From contig NZ_CP031229.1 in the NCBI RefSeq assembly GCF_003351765.1, positions 1,922,001 to 1,986,000 on the forward strand: a stretch of 64,000 nucleotides of DNA. The letters are read 5' to 3'. Made by a program: the position numbers and the translations under genes. The notes under the pieces are model-generated. The model worked only from the letters and a program-made list of their open reading frames with translations, ran no database searches and was not told where the DNA came from. The stretch is from Ornithinimicrobium avium (GTDB lineage: Bacteria > Actinomycetota > Actinomycetes > Actinomycetales > Dermatophilaceae). Each line of letters starts with the position of its first letter. Positions within the stretch are counted from its first letter, which is position 1. This document shows, one piece after another, positions 52,935-61,481 of this stretch.

Positions 52935-54149
52935 ATGACCAGCCGCGCCGACCGCCTCCTCGTGGCGCTCGCGCTGTCGGCCGGTCCGCTGATCGCGCTG
53001 GGGCTGGCCCGCTTCGCCTACGCCCTGCTGCTGCCGGACATGGCGGCCGACCTGGGCTGGTCCTGGTCGCAGGCCGGGGCGCTCAACACGGCCAACGCCG
53101 CTGGCTACCTCGTGGGCGCGCTGGTGGCGGCCCCGCTCGCGCGTCGGGTCGGCACCGGCCGCGCCTTCCTCCTCGGGGCCGCGCTCACCACGGTCTCCCT
53201 GCTCCTCACCGCACTGACCAGCGCCTATGCTGTCCTCCTCGTGGCCCGCACCGTCGCCGGTCTCGGCGGGGCATGGGCGTTCGTGCTGGGGGCTGCGCTC
53301 GTCGCGGCAGCCGGCGCCGGGGGCACGCCGGGACGGGCCGCCCTGATGCTCGGGCTCTACTACGGCGGGGCGGGCGGCGGGATGACGCTCGCCGGGCTGC
53401 TCGTCCCCTGGGTGCTCGACCGCGGACCCTCCGCAGCCACCTCCGCCGGGCTGCACCTGGCCGGCTGGCAGCTGGGCTGGCTCACGCTCACCGCGCTGGC
53501 GGTCGTGGCGACGCTGGTCGCGGCCCGGGCGCTGCGGCACACCGTCGACCCGCAGCCGCCCCGTGCGCAGGAGCAGCGCTTCGACCAGCGACGGATCGGC
53601 TGGCTGTCGGCGGCCTACACCTTCTTCGGGCTGGGCTACATCGCCTACCTGACCTTCATCATCGCCTTCCTCCAGGAGGCGGGCGTCGGCCTGCGCACGG
53701 TGGCGGCGTTCTGGGTCGTGGTGGGCGTCGCGGCGTCCGGCGGCTGGCTGGCGTGGGGCCGGCTGATCGGCCGGCTCGGCGGGGCCCGCTCGATGGCGGT
53801 GCTGCTGGTGGTGCTCGCCGCCGGGACCGCGCTGCCCGTGCTCGTCCCGCAGACGTGGTCGTTCTTCGTCTCCGGCGCGGTCGTCGGCGGGACCTTCCTG
53901 TCGGTCGTCACCGCGATGACGGTCGGCGTGCGCGAGTCGCTGCCCTCGACCCTGTGGACCTCCGGCCTGGCGTTCGCCACCGTGGCCTTCGGCGCCGGTC
54001 AGACGGCCGGGCCCTGGCTGACCGGCTGGTTCTCCGACGTGTCCGGGTCGCTGGGGGCCGGGCTGGTGCTCTCCGCCGTGCTGCTGCTGGTCGGAGCCGT
54101 CCTGACCGTGCCGCAGGCCAGACGCACCGGCGCGCCGAGCACCACGTAG
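52935..54149 (+). CDS. MFS transporter, YbfB/YjiJ family
   Basis: This is a 404-residue transporter with 12 predicted membrane helices. IALGLARFAYALLLPDMAADLGWSWSQAG and LNTANAAGYLVGALVA are the YbfB/YjiJ signature. The N-terminal half carries the MFS helix 4-5 region VLLVARTVAGLGGAWAFVLGA. The substrate is unknown; the family is loosely linked to arabinose-like or small-molecule efflux. It starts 50 bases after metX but need not be part of that unit. Confidence 0.87.
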   Translation: MTSRADRLLVALALSAGPLIALGLARFAYALLLPDMAADLGWSWSQAGALNTANAAGYLVGALVAAPLARRVGTGRAFLLGAALTTVSLLLTALTSAYAVLLVARTVAGLGGAWAFVLGAALVAAAGAGGTPGRAALMLGLYYGGAGGGMTLAGLLVPWVLDRGPSAATSAGLHLAGWQLGWLTLTALAVVATLVAARALRHTVDPQPPRAQEQRFDQRRIGWLSAAYTFFGLGYIAYLTFIIAFLQEAGVGLRTVAAFWVVVGVAASGGWLAWGRLIGRLGGARSMAVLLVVLAAGTALPVLVPQTWSFFVSGAVVGGTFLSVVTAMTVGVRESLPSTLWTSGLAFATVAFGAGQTAGPWLTGWFSDVSGSLGAGLVLSAVLLLVGAVLTVPQARRTGAPSTT

Positions 54150-54178
54150 GATCGGACGACAAGGGGAAAGGAGCAGCC

Positions 54179-54676
54179 ATGCCGGAGTGGTTGAGCAACA
54201 GCCCGCAGTGGCTGTGGTGGATCGGCGCCGCGCTGGCGTTCGGCATCGTCGAGATGAACACCCTCGACCTCATCTTCCTCATGCTCGCGCTCGGTGCGCT
54301 GGTCGCCGCGATCGTCGCGGGGGTCGGGCTGCCGCTCGTCCTCCAGGTCCTCGTCTTCGCGGTGGCGGCCGGCCTGTTCGTCTTCGCCCTGCGCCCCATC
54401 GCCCTCAAGCACCTGCACCTGGAGGGCAAGGGCGGCCCGATGGGCATCGAGGCGCACATCGGCCACGCCGCGACGGTGGTCGAGGAGGTCAGCGACCGCA
54501 CCGGTCTGGTCAAGCTGCGCGGCGAGCACTGGACCGCCCGGTCCGAGCTGGCCGGGCTCACCTACGCGCCCGGCGACCTGGTGACGGTGGTCAAGATCGA
54601 CGGCGCCACCGCCGTCGTCACCGCCGCCACCCCCGAGGACAAGCCGTTCGACGCCGAGCCCCCGACCGACCGCTGA
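54179..54676 (+). CDS. NfeD-family membrane protein
   Basis: This 165-residue protein has three membrane helices: WLWWIGAALAFGIVEMNTLDLIFLMLALGALVAA, then LVLQVLVFAVAAGLFVFAL. The C-terminal OB-fold reads GHAATVVEEVSDRTGLVKLRGEHWTARSEL, the short NfeD1b type without protease domain. GGAAAGGA precedes the ATG. Such proteins are partners of SPFH proteins, and one follows about 85 bases later. Confidence 0.9.
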   Translation: MPEWLSNSPQWLWWIGAALAFGIVEMNTLDLIFLMLALGALVAAIVAGVGLPLVLQVLVFAVAAGLFVFALRPIALKHLHLEGKGGPMGIEAHIGHAATVVEEVSDRTGLVKLRGEHWTARSELAGLTYAPGDLVTVVKIDGATAVVTAATPEDKPFDAEPPTDR

Positions 54677-54761
54677 GGCAGACGCAACCCCCGGCCGGGA
54701 GCTCACGTCATACCCCCAGCCCGACAGACCTGACCAAGGACCGACCCGAAGGAGAGTCCTC

Positions 54762-56090
54762 ATGGACCCCGTCAACCTGATCGTGTGGGCAGTCGTAGCC
54801 CTCATCGTGCTGTTCGTGATCAGCGCGATCGCCCGAGCCATCCGCATCGTGCCGCAGGCGACCGCGGTGATCGTGGAGCGCCTCGGCAAGTACGACCGCA
54901 CCCTGGACGCCGGCCTGCACTTCCTGCTGCCGTTCATCGACCGGCCGCGCGCGGTGGTCGACCTGCGCGAGCAGGTCGTCAGCTTCCCGCCGCAGCCGGT
55001 GATCACCAGCGACAACCTGGTCGTCTCCATCGACACCGTCATCTACTTCCAGCCCACCGACCCCAAGGCGGCGACCTACGAGATCGCCAACTACATCCAG
55101 GGCATCGAGCAGCTGACCGTCACCACGCTGCGCAACGTCATCGGCTCCCTGGACCTGGAGCAGACGCTGACCAGCCGCGACATGATCAACGGCCAGCTGC
55201 GTGGGGTGCTCGACGAGGCCACCGGCCGCTGGGGCATCCGGGTCAACCGGGTCGAGCTCAAGGCGATCGACCCGCCGGCCTCCGTGCAGGACTCGATGGA
55301 GAAGCAGATGCGCGCCGAGCGTGACCGCCGCGCCACGATCCTCAACGCCGAGGGCGTCAAGCAGTCCCAGATCCTCACGGCCGAGGGTGAGAAGCAGGCC
55401 CAGATCCTGCGCGCCGAGGGCACCGCCCAGTCCGCGATCCTGGAGTCCCAGGGTGAGGCCCGGGCGATCCTGCAGGTCTTCGACGCCATCCACAAGGGCA
55501 ACCCCGACGGCAAGCTGCTGGCCTACCAGTACCTGCAGATGCTGCCCGAGATCGCCAAGGGCGAGTCCAACCAGATGTGGGTGGTGCCCACCGAGCTCAC
55601 CGCCGCCCTCTCGGGCATCGGCAAGGCGCTCGGCGGCGGTGAGAGTTCTGGCTCGGCCTACCTGGACGGCCCCAGCGCGAGCCTGCGCGCCGACGCCGGC
55701 TACACCGGGCTGGACGACCTCGACGCGCCCACCCTGGAAGACCCCCGTGAGGCGCTGCGCCGTGCCCGGGCCGAGGCCGAGGACGCCTCCCGCAACGCCG
55801 AGGGTGCGACCAAGCAGCGCACGGGCAAGGAGGCCGAGGCCGCGGTGGCCGAGGCCGCCCGCAAGGCCCGCGCCGCGGCACGCCAGCCTGGTGCGTCCGG
55901 CTCTGCCCAGCTGGGCACCTTGCCGCAGCAGGAGCAGGTCGTCGCGGACCTTCCGGAAAAGGACGACCCCGCCGACCCGGCGCCGGTCGAGCAGGCTGAC
56001 CAGGGCGCCCATCGCGACCAGCCCGGCGCGCACTCGTGGGAGCGTCCGGAGGGCGAGCGCAAGCCCTGGGACCAGAGCCCGCAGGACTGA
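54762..56090 (+). CDS. SPFH/band-7 (stomatin-like) membrane protein
   Basis: This is a 442-residue protein with one N-terminal membrane segment (VNLIVWAVVALIVLFVISAIA) and a full SPFH domain: IVERLGKYDRTLDAGLHFLLPFIDR, SIDTVIYFQPTDPKAATYEI and LRNVIGSLDLEQTLTSRDM. A coiled-coil rich in Ala/Glu/Gln follows (MRAERDRRATILNAEG...). The last 130 residues are disordered and charged, longer than in QmcA. It likely forms membrane microdomains with NfeD. AAGGAGAG lies nine bases upstream. Confidence 0.92.
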   Translation: MDPVNLIVWAVVALIVLFVISAIARAIRIVPQATAVIVERLGKYDRTLDAGLHFLLPFIDRPRAVVDLREQVVSFPPQPVITSDNLVVSIDTVIYFQPTDPKAATYEIANYIQGIEQLTVTTLRNVIGSLDLEQTLTSRDMINGQLRGVLDEATGRWGIRVNRVELKAIDPPASVQDSMEKQMRAERDRRATILNAEGVKQSQILTAEGEKQAQILRAEGTAQSAILESQGEARAILQVFDAIHKGNPDGKLLAYQYLQMLPEIAKGESNQMWVVPTELTAALSGIGKALGGGESSGSAYLDGPSASLRADAGYTGLDDLDAPTLEDPREALRRARAEAEDASRNAEGATKQRTGKEAEAAVAEAARKARAAARQPGASGSAQLGTLPQQEQVVADLPEKDDPADPAPVEQADQGAHRDQPGAHSWERPEGERKPWDQSPQD

Positions 56091-56167
56091 GTCAGCCCCT
56101 CATGACCCGCGACCTCGCGGGGCTGTGACCGTCCAGGTCATGGCCTCGCGGGGCCGACGCGCGTCAA

Positions 56168-56211
56168 ATTTGCAAGTGCAATAGGTCCTCGTTATTGTCG
56201 CACTTGCAAAT
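56168..56211 (+). promoter_or_regulatory. Promoter enclosed by a 12-bp inverted repeat
   Basis: ATTTGCAAGTGC (56168-56179) is repeated inverted as GCACTTGCAAAT (56200-56211). TTGCAA (56170-56175) and TATTGT (56193-56198) with a 17-base spacer form a good promoter for the VWA gene, with one arm on the -35 and the other just after the -10. The stretch is strikingly AT-rich for this genome. A dedicated repressor or activator binding both arms is implied, but none is adjacent. Confidence 0.7.
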
Positions 56212-56234
56212 CCGCACCGAGGGAGGAAGAACTG

Positions 56235-58223
56235 ATGAGGGATCAGCGCACGAGACGGACGGCGAGCGCAGTCCGTCGCTGGGTGGCCGCCGCGAGCACG
56301 ACGGCGCTGGCCCTGGCCGCCGCACCAGCATGGGCGAGCACGACGAGCGAGCAGGAGAGGGCGCAGCAGTCCGCCTCGATCATGCTCGTCCTCGACGCCT
56401 CGGGGTCGATGGCCGCCGACGACGCCGGCGGCGGGGGCACCCGCATGGAGGCCGCGCGCAAGGCCCTGACCGACGCGGTCGACAACCTGCCCGAGGACGC
56501 AGAGGTGGGGCTGCGCGTCTACGGTGCGACCGAGCCCAACGAGAAGAAGACCGAGGCCGCGTGCACCGACACCCAGGTGGTCGTCCCGCTCGGCCCGTCG
56601 GACCCGGCCGCGCTCAAGGACGCCGTCAAGGACGTGGAGCCCTCCGGGTTCACCCCGATCTCCTACGCGCTCTCCCAGGCGGCGGACGACCTCGGCGACG
56701 CGGACAACCGGCACATCATCCTGGTCTCCGACGGCGAGGAGACCTGCGACCCCGACCCGTGCGAGACCGTCGAGCAGCTGGGCGCCGACGGCATCGAGGT
56801 GCAGATCGACACGGTGGGCTACGGCGTCGAGGAGACCGCGCAGAGCCAGCTGCGCTGCATCGCCGAGGCCACGGGCGGCACCTATCTGGCGGCCCCGGAC
56901 GCCGGGAGCCTGGAGATCGCCCTGGACAAGCTGTCCACCCGTGCGCTGCGCGGATTCGCCGTCCAGGGCACCCCGGTCGAGGGGGTCGACCGCACCAGCA
57001 CGGACGAGGCCCCCGTCCTGGAGCCGGGGCAGTACACCGACAGCATCACGACCGGCACCAAGGCGGCCGAGTACTACTCGCTCGCGCCCACCACCGGCGA
57101 CCACCGGCTCCAGGTCTCGGTGACCAGCCGCCCGCCCTCCACCGGCGATTCCTTCGACAAGGAGACCTTCGCCCTGCAGGTGCAGGACCAGGACGGGGAC
57201 AGCTGCGGCTACGAGAACGGCTTCAGGTTTCACGACCTCGGCCTCAGCGGCGCGGTGACGACGGTCCTGACCGTCGACGATGACTGCCTCACCGGCGAGC
57301 CGCTCCTCCTCAAGGTCGAGCGCGGAGGGGACGGGAAGCGTCCGGCGCCCGTGGAGCTGGTCGTGCGGGAGGTGCCGGTCGCCCAGGACGTCGACAGCCT
57401 GCCTGCGGGCGTGTACGGGGAGATCACCGTGCCCGACGAGCTGGCCCCCACGCAGGACGAGGTGGAGCCCGTCGTGGGCGGAGGCAGCTTCAGCGACGCC
57501 GTCCCGCTGGAGCCCGGCACCTACGTGGAGCACCTCGTCCCCGGCGAGCAGGCCTACTTCTCGACCACCGTCGACTGGGGCCAGAGCGCCCAGCTGATCG
57601 TCGAGGGACCGACCGACGACAGCTACCTCAGCGACGAGGCCAACGACTACCTGTGGGTGCACGCGACCTTCCACGAGCCGGACCGGCGCGCCGTCAGCAA
57701 CCCCGACGCGAGCGCCTACGCCTCCTACCACCTGGGCTCCCCTCCGGAGCGCTACGCCGTGGTCGTGCCCGAGGTCCGCTACCGCAACGCGCTGGACTCC
57801 TACCCCTCCGAGGCCCGCTGGGTGTCCGAGGCGGGCACCTACTACTTCACGCTCGCGGTCCCGCCGAAGTACCAGGGCAACGCGGACGGCCGGCCGGTCC
57901 CCGTGGAGTTCACCGTCGCCGTCGAGGGCGAGATCACGGGCGTACCGTCCTTCCCCGAGGGCGCCGCCGCAGCAGCGACCGGGGCGGTCGCGAGCAGCAC
58001 CGACGGCGCCGGCTCCACCGACACCGCGACCAGCACCACCGGTGACCCCTCGGCGGACACGGCGACCCCGACGCCGCAGGCCTCGTCGGTGGGTGACACG
58101 GACGAGGACGAGAGCGACCGCTCCCTGCTGTGGTGGGTCGCCGGCGGGGCGCTCGCGGTGCTCCTCGCCTCCGGCGGCGGCCTCTGGGTCGCGGCCAACC
58201 GGGGCCGCTCTCAGAGCAGCTGA
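56235..58223 (+). CDS. Membrane-anchored extracellular VWA-domain protein
   Basis: This 662-residue protein has a signal peptide (WVAAASTTALALAAAPAWA) and a VWA domain with complete metal motif MLVLDASGSMAADD, the Thr in SGFTPISYAL and the Asp in ILVSDGEETCDPD. A large beta-rich region (residues 240-600) follows, then a Thr/Ser/Asp-rich stalk and a C-terminal helix, LLWWVAGGALAVLLASGGGLWVAA, with basic NRGRSQSS. The architecture is that of a cell-surface adhesive or sensor protein. Its 3' end overlaps the converging kinase gene by 13 bases. Confidence 0.86.
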   Translation: MRDQRTRRTASAVRRWVAAASTTALALAAAPAWASTTSEQERAQQSASIMLVLDASGSMAADDAGGGGTRMEAARKALTDAVDNLPEDAEVGLRVYGATEPNEKKTEAACTDTQVVVPLGPSDPAALKDAVKDVEPSGFTPISYALSQAADDLGDADNRHIILVSDGEETCDPDPCETVEQLGADGIEVQIDTVGYGVEETAQSQLRCIAEATGGTYLAAPDAGSLEIALDKLSTRALRGFAVQGTPVEGVDRTSTDEAPVLEPGQYTDSITTGTKAAEYYSLAPTTGDHRLQVSVTSRPPSTGDSFDKETFALQVQDQDGDSCGYENGFRFHDLGLSGAVTTVLTVDDDCLTGEPLLLKVERGGDGKRPAPVELVVREVPVAQDVDSLPAGVYGEITVPDELAPTQDEVEPVVGGGSFSDAVPLEPGTYVEHLVPGEQAYFSTTVDWGQSAQLIVEGPTDDSYLSDEANDYLWVHATFHEPDRRAVSNPDASAYASYHLGSPPERYAVVVPEVRYRNALDSYPSEARWVSEAGTYYFTLAVPPKYQGNADGRPVPVEFTVAVEGEITGVPSFPEGAAAAATGAVASSTDGAGSTDTATSTTGDPSADTATPTPQASSVGDTDEDESDRSLLWWVAGGALAVLLASGGGLWVAANRGRSQSS

Positions 58224-59224
58224 ACCAGCGCCCAGAGCAGCACCGCGGCGCTGAGAATCGCGACCGCGGCGAGCGCCACCACCGGGCCACCGGCCTGCTC
58301 CCCGGTCACCTCGCGTGCGGAGCGTGCTCCCGGTCGGGGAAGGGGGTCCTCGGGCGGCGGGTCCTCCTCGGCCAGGTGGTCGAGCACCTCGACCTCGCCC
58401 ATGGCGCCTTGGCGCCACGCCAGGTCCGGGTGGTCCAGCCTGGCCCGCGCGTCCGACGCAGAGACGGGGCGGTCGCGGACGTCCGGCGCCAGGAGGCTGC
58501 GCACGAGGTCCCGCAGCACGGGTGGCGCCTCCCGCGGCAGCGAGCCGGACAGGTCGACGTCCGGGACGTCCGGCTGCGGCCTCAGGCCGGTGAGCATCTC
58601 GTGGGCGACCCTGCCGAGTGCGTACAGGTCCTGGGCGGGAGCGGGGTCGCCTCCGCGCTCCTGCTCGGGTGCGCTGTAGCCGGGCGTGCCGACGACGCGG
58701 TCGACGCGCGTCAGCCGCGGCCCGTCGAGCCGCACGGCCACGCCGAAGTCGGAGAGCAGCAGGTGCGGACGGCCGGCGCCCGTCGCGCGCAGCAGCAGGT
58801 TGGCCGGGGTGACGTCGCGGTGCACGACGCCGGCCTCGTGGACCGCCTGCAGCCCTTCGCAGGCCTGGCGCAGCAGCTCGGCGGCCAGCAGGGGCGGCAG
58901 CGCGCCGAAGTCCCCGACGAGGCTCGCGACGGAGCCTCCGCCGACGAGCTCCATGAGCAGCGCCACCTGCCCGTCCTCGGCGACCCAGGTCATCGGCGCC
59001 AGCACGTGGTCGTGCCGGATCCGGGTGCTCGACTCCTGCACGAAGCGCAGCAGCGACCCGGCCTCGGCCTGCCGGAGCAGCTTGGCGGCCACCACCTCGC
59101 CGGTCCGCAGGTCCCGCGCCCGCCAGACGACGCTCCCGCCGCCCTCCCCGACTGGGTCCAGCAGCTCGACGCGGCCCGCCAGCACCTGGCCGCGCACGGT
59201 CGCCCCGGGACCGCGCTCAGGCAT
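58211..59224 (-). CDS. Membrane-anchored serine/threonine protein kinase
   Basis: This 337-residue kinase has a Gly-rich loop (VGEGGGSVVWRARD), Lys in VVAAKLL (residue 48), catalytic loop HRDVTPANLLL (residues 135-145), DFG at 159-161 and GTPGYSAPEQE. The usual Lys of HRDxKPxN is Thr. After the kinase domain a charged linker leads to one membrane helix at the extreme C-terminus (VVALAAVAILSAAVLLWALV), so only a few residues are outside. Its ATG overlaps the upstream XRE gene by 8 bases. Confidence 0.88.
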   Translation of the reverse strand: MPERGPGATVRGQVLAGRVELLDPVGEGGGSVVWRARDLRTGEVVAAKLLRQAEAGSLLRFVQESSTRIRHDHVLAPMTWVAEDGQVALLMELVGGGSVASLVGDFGALPPLLAAELLRQACEGLQAVHEAGVVHRDVTPANLLLRATGAGRPHLLLSDFGVAVRLDGPRLTRVDRVVGTPGYSAPEQERGGDPAPAQDLYALGRVAHEMLTGLRPQPDVPDVDLSGSLPREAPPVLRDLVRSLLAPDVRDRPVSASDARARLDHPDLAWRQGAMGEVEVLDHLAEEDPPPEDPLPRPGARSAREVTGEQAGGPVVALAAVAILSAAVLLWALVQLL

Positions 59225-59705
59225 CGCCGGGGGCCCCGGCGGTCGGGGCGGCAGCACGGGCCGCTTCGTCGAGGAGCCGGGCGAGCTCGCCGTCCTGATC
59301 CGCCGCCCGCGCGACCCGGGCCAGCTCCTCGGCCGGCGCCGCCGCGACCAGCGCTGCGACCACCTCGTGCCGGTCCGGCACGCTCGCCCGCCGCTGGCTG
59401 GTGAGCGTCCGCTGCTCGCGCGCGATCCGGGCGATCTCCTCCTCCCGCTTCCCCGCGTCGAGGTCGTCGCGGTGAGCGAGGTCGAGCAGCGCCTCGAGGC
59501 GGGCGACCGCCGCGGGGTTGCTGATCTTGATGCGCTGGCCCGAGACCAGCTGGCTGAGCATCGGCGCCGAGAGCCCGAGTACCTTGGCCAGGGCCGTCTG
59601 CGTCAGCCCGGTGACCGCGCGCACGGTGCCGACGAGCTCGGCGACGGGCGCGCCGTAGAGCTCGGTCTGGGTGCGGCGGTTGGCCTCCGGGTCGGGGGTG
59701 CTCAC
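59217..59705 (-). CDS. XRE-type helix-turn-helix regulator
   Basis: This 162-residue protein has helix-turn-helix LTQTALAKVLGLSAPMLSQLVSGQRIKI at about residues 30-57. An Ala/Arg/Glu-rich helical C-terminus without a recognised ligand domain follows. The GTG start overlaps the glucosidase stop (GTGA) and its end overlaps the kinase start. The tight coupling suggests that this regulator and the kinase work together, perhaps with the XRE protein as substrate. Confidence 0.82.
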   Translation of the reverse strand: MSTPDPEANRRTQTELYGAPVAELVGTVRAVTGLTQTALAKVLGLSAPMLSQLVSGQRIKISNPAAVARLEALLDLAHRDDLDAGKREEEIARIAREQRTLTSQRRASVPDRHEVVAALVAAAPAEELARVARAADQDGELARLLDEAARAAAPTAGAPGDA

Positions 59706-61441
59706 TCCGCCAGTGTGCCTGACGACCGCAGGACGACCGACTCCCAGCCGGGCAGGACGCCGTGCGTCAGCACGCCGGCGGCCGCGTCCCCGGACGTCGC
59801 GACGACCGCCTCGGCGCCCTCCCAGCCCTCGAGCAGCTCGGGCGGCACCTCGACGGGCTCGCGGGTGAAGGACGCCAGGACGAGGAGCCGGGTCCCCTCG
59901 TGCTCGCGGCCGAAGGCCCACAGGTCCGGGTGGTCCATCGCCAGCGGCGTGACCGTGCCGTGCGAGACGGCTCTCTCCTCGTGCCGCAGCGCCACGAGCG
60001 CACGGTAGTGCTCGAACACCGAGCCCTCCACCCCGACCTGGGCCTCGGCGTTGATCTCCTCGTGGTTGGGCGTCACCGGGATCCACGGCTCGCCCCTGGT
60101 GAAGCCGGCGTGCTCCCCGGCGGTCCACTGCACCGGCGTGCGCGCGTTGTCACGGCTGCGGAAGCGCAGCCCGGGCAGGAGGTCGCTGAACGGCACGCCC
60201 GCCGCCGTCTGCTCACGGATGTAGTTGACCGACTCGATGTCCCGGAAGTCCTCGGGGGCGGAGAACGGCACGTTGGTCATGCCCAGCTCCTCGCCCTGGT
60301 AGACGTAGGGCGTCCCTCGCAGGGTGTGCAGCACGGTGCCCAGAGTCTTGGCCGAGCGCTCACGCCATACCGGGTCGTCGTCGCCGAACCGGCTGACCGC
60401 GCGCGGCTGGTCGTGGTTGTCCCAGTAGAGGGAGTTCCAGCCCACGTCGTCCAGCTCGACCTGCCAGCGCATGAGGTTGGCGCGCAGCTCGGCCATGGTC
60501 AGCGGCACGATGTCGAACTTGCCCGACGGCCCCTTGTCGAGGTCGACGTGCTCGAACTGGAAGACCATGTCTACCTCCCGCCGCGCCGGGTCGGTGAACA
60601 GCCGCGCCTGCTCCGCGTCCACGCCGGGCATCTCCCCGACCGTCAGGTAGGGGCGCCCGAGGTCGGCGAAGACCTGCCCGTGCATCTCCTGCAGGTAGTC
60701 GTGCACGCGCGGACCGGTGCTGACCAGCGGGAACGCCTGGCCCCACAGGTCGCCGAGCTTCTTGTCGCCGTCGGGCAGCCCGTCCGGCTTGTCGATGAGG
60801 TTGATGACGTCCATCCGGAAGCCGTCCACCCCCCGGGCGAGCCACCAGCGCATCATCGCGTAGACGGCGGCGCGCACGTCCGGGTTGCTCCACACCAGGT
60901 CGGGCTGCTTGCGGCTGAAGAGATGCAGGTAGTACTCCCCCGTCGCCTCGTCCCACTCCCAGGCCGAGCCGGAGAAGAACGAGCCCCAGTTGTTGGGCTC
61001 CGCGCCGGCCTCGCCGCCCACGTGGCCCTTGCGCGGCGGCCGCCACCAGTACCAGTCGCGGTGCTCGCTGTCTCGCGAGGAGCGCGAGTCGACGAACCAC
61101 GCGTGCTCGTCGGAGGTGTGGTTGACGACGAGGTCCATGACCAGCCGGATGCCGGCGTCGTGCGCCCGCGCGATCAGCTCGTCGACGTCCTCGAGGGTGC
61201 CGAAGAGCGGGTCGATCCCGCGGTAGTCGCTGATGTCGTAGCCGTTGTCGTCCTGCGGCGAGCAGTAGACCGGGCTGAGCCACAGCACGTCGACGCCGAG
61301 CCGCTCGAGGTGGCCGAGCCGCTCGATGACGCCGCGGATGTCGCCGACCCCGTCCCCGTCGCTGTCGGCGAAGCTGCGGGGATAGACCTGGTAGACGACG
61401 ACGCCCTTCCACCAGTCCCTGGGCAGGTCCTCGGTCAGCAT
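59702..61441 (-). CDS. GH13 alpha-glucosidase / oligo-1,6-glucosidase
   Basis: This is a 579-residue glycoside hydrolase of the GH13_17/23/31 type. VVYQVYPRSFADSDGDGVGDIRG, LVMDLVVNHTSDEH, the nucleophile in GVDGFRMDVINLIDK, the acid/base Glu in TVGEMPG and the transition-state Asp in YWDNHDQPRAVSRFG are all present. There is no signal peptide, so it acts on imported maltose, isomaltose, trehalose or sucrose-type sugars. It is first in an operon with the XRE and kinase genes. Confidence 0.92.
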   Translation of the reverse strand: MLTEDLPRDWWKGVVVYQVYPRSFADSDGDGVGDIRGVIERLGHLERLGVDVLWLSPVYCSPQDDNGYDISDYRGIDPLFGTLEDVDELIARAHDAGIRLVMDLVVNHTSDEHAWFVDSRSSRDSEHRDWYWWRPPRKGHVGGEAGAEPNNWGSFFSGSAWEWDEATGEYYLHLFSRKQPDLVWSNPDVRAAVYAMMRWWLARGVDGFRMDVINLIDKPDGLPDGDKKLGDLWGQAFPLVSTGPRVHDYLQEMHGQVFADLGRPYLTVGEMPGVDAEQARLFTDPARREVDMVFQFEHVDLDKGPSGKFDIVPLTMAELRANLMRWQVELDDVGWNSLYWDNHDQPRAVSRFGDDDPVWRERSAKTLGTVLHTLRGTPYVYQGEELGMTNVPFSAPEDFRDIESVNYIREQTAAGVPFSDLLPGLRFRSRDNARTPVQWTAGEHAGFTRGEPWIPVTPNHEEINAEAQVGVEGSVFEHYRALVALRHEERAVSHGTVTPLAMDHPDLWAFGREHEGTRLLVLASFTREPVEVPPELLEGWEGAEAVVATSGDAAAGVLTHGVLPGWESVVLRSSGTLAE

Positions 61442-61481
61442 CCTTGCAGGGTATGACGTGCCCGCCCGCCCCGCACGCCAG

